A DNA stretch of 64,000 nt, from contig CM048552.1 in NCBI GenBank assembly GCA_026413225.1, positions 25,099,001 to 25,163,000 of the forward strand. The letters run 5' to 3'. Shown here in pieces: positions 63,126 to 64,000 of this stretch. The notes under the pieces were generated by a model that was given only the letters and a program-made list of their open reading frames with translations, ran no database searches and was not told the DNA's origin. Position 1 is the stretch's first letter. Each line of letters starts with the position of its first letter. The position numbers and the translations under genes were made by a program. This DNA comes from Otis tarda. Lineage: Eukaryota > Chordata > Aves > Otidiformes > Otididae.

Positions 63126-64000
63126 TTGTAGTTCAGCCCCACTCGGAACAAGGCTACACAGGCTCTCACTCAATCCCCCCACCCTCCGAGGGAATGGGGG
63201 AGAGATAATATAACAAAATGCTCAAGGTCTGAGATAAGGACAGGGAGAGATCCTTGAAGTTACCGTTATGGGCAAAACAGACTCGACTTGGGGAAAACTA
63301 CTTCAATCTATTATTAATAATAAAACCAAAGTGGGATAATGACAAAGAGAAAAAAAACCAAAACCTTCCCCTCATCCCTCCCTCTTCCCGGGCCTAACAT
63401 TATCTCTATGTCCTTCCCCTCCGAGCGGCACAGGGGGAAAGAGAGAATGGGGGTTACGGTCAGTTCATCACACGTTGCCTTCTGCCGCTCCTTCCTCCTC
63501 AGGGGAAGAACTCCTCACATTCCTCCCCTGCTCCAGCGTGGGGTCCCTTCCATGGGCTACAGTCCTTCGTGAACTGCTCTGGCGTGGGTCCTTTTCCACA
63601 GGCTGCAGTCCCTCAGGAACTGGCTGCCCTAGCGTGGGCCCTCCACGGGCCACGGCCTCCTTCAGACATCCACCTGCCCCGGCGTGGGGTCCTCCACGGG
63701 CTGCAGGTGGATCTCTGCTCCTCCATGGACCTGCACGGGCTGCAGGGGCACAGCTGGCCTCACCATGGGCTGCACCACAGGCTGCAGGGGAATCTCTGCC
63801 AGGAGTGACTTTATTCCTCCCCCTCCTTCTTCACTGACCTTGGCGTCTGCAGGGCTGTTCCTCTCACAAGAAATTGTTCACAATCAGCAGGCTGACAACC
63901 CTCAGGTTCTCTTCACATCTCCTCTCTCCACTTCTTGCAGCCGGGGCAGGCTGAGTAGGGCCCAGATGACCACCTGGCGGGAGGCCAGAGGGTGAGGGCC
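63126..64000 (+). mobile_element. Retrovirus-like avian repeat fossil, copy 2 (runs off window)
   Basis: The blocks GGCAAAACAGACTCGACTTG, GAGCGGCACAGGGGGAAAG, TTCATCACACGTTGCC and TTCTGCCGCTCCTTCC match copy 1 in order. A GC-rich zone of imperfect ~50-base units follows (CTCCAGCGTGGGGTCC, CCATGGGCTACAG, and so on) from about 63,520 to 63,800. I recognise it as a retrovirus-like repeat of bird genomes but cannot name the exact family or the polarity. It looks younger than copy 1. It is a non-coding fossil here and is cut by the window edge, so its right end is unknown. Confidence 0.6.
63520..63800 (+). repeat. Imperfect GC-rich tandem-like units
   Basis: Variants of CTCCAGCGTGGGTCC followed by CACGGGCTGCAG recur five or more times, each with a changed spacer. 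They belong to the fossil element and account for the overlapping proline- and glycine-rich frames on both strands. Confidence 0.75.

Noticed and set aside
63339-63995. Overlapping proline-, glycine- and tryptophan-rich frames at the window end
   Set aside because: They arise from the imperfect GC-rich units of the retrovirus-like fossil and do not form a gene.

Overview
The window reads as nuclear DNA of a bird. It is AT-rich, its one gene is intron-split, and it is dotted with CR1 LINE copies whose 3' ends carry the short (A)TTCTATGA-type octamers instead of a poly-A tail. Two copies of a GC-rich, retrovirus-like repeat that I know from many non-galliform bird genomes suggest Neoaves. That last step is inference from memory of the repeat.

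Region 1 (1-10,345) is the 3' half of one gene on the + strand. Seven exons join in frame into 285 residues plus a stop. The product is the C-terminal half of a SLC13-family sodium-coupled anion transporter, closest to SLC13A1 (NaS1, sodium/sulfate cotransporter). All splice sites are GT/AG and an AATAAA lies about 280 bases past the stop. The 6.2-kb intron 596-6821 holds a decayed CR1 and a retrovirus-like fossil that ends about 40 bases before the next exon. The 5' half of the gene lies before the window.

Region 2 (about 10.35-59.35 kb) is a 49-kb gene desert. I find no exon chain, RNA gene or CRISPR in it. It holds old repeats: decayed CR1 pieces on both strands (11,972; 19,155; 32,206; 39,774; 50,441), three MIR-like tRNA-derived SINE remnants (22,221; 38,305; 55,490), and several short ancient amniote repeats with palindromic character (7,150; 13,785; 49,323; 52,705). 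There are also a perfect 16-bp hairpin (17,380), an 18-bp palindrome (19,126) and a purine-only tract (16,168). In mammals SLC13A1 is followed by CADPS2; if that order holds here, this desert leads toward CADPS2, but no exon of it is visible.

Region 3 (59,353-62,636, - strand) is the most striking feature: a young CR1 LINE cut inside ORF1, with a fully open 983-codon ORF2 (endonuclease plus reverse transcriptase), the last ~78 codons of its ORF1 esterase domain, and a complete 3' end.

Region 4 (63,126-64,000) is the second retrovirus-like copy, in the same orientation as the first and running off the window.

No previously undescribed multi-gene system is supported. The points most worth a second look are the intact CR1 ORF2 with its ATG-less start overlapping the ORF1 stop, changed residues in conserved motifs of the transporter, and the fossil element next to a splice acceptor.
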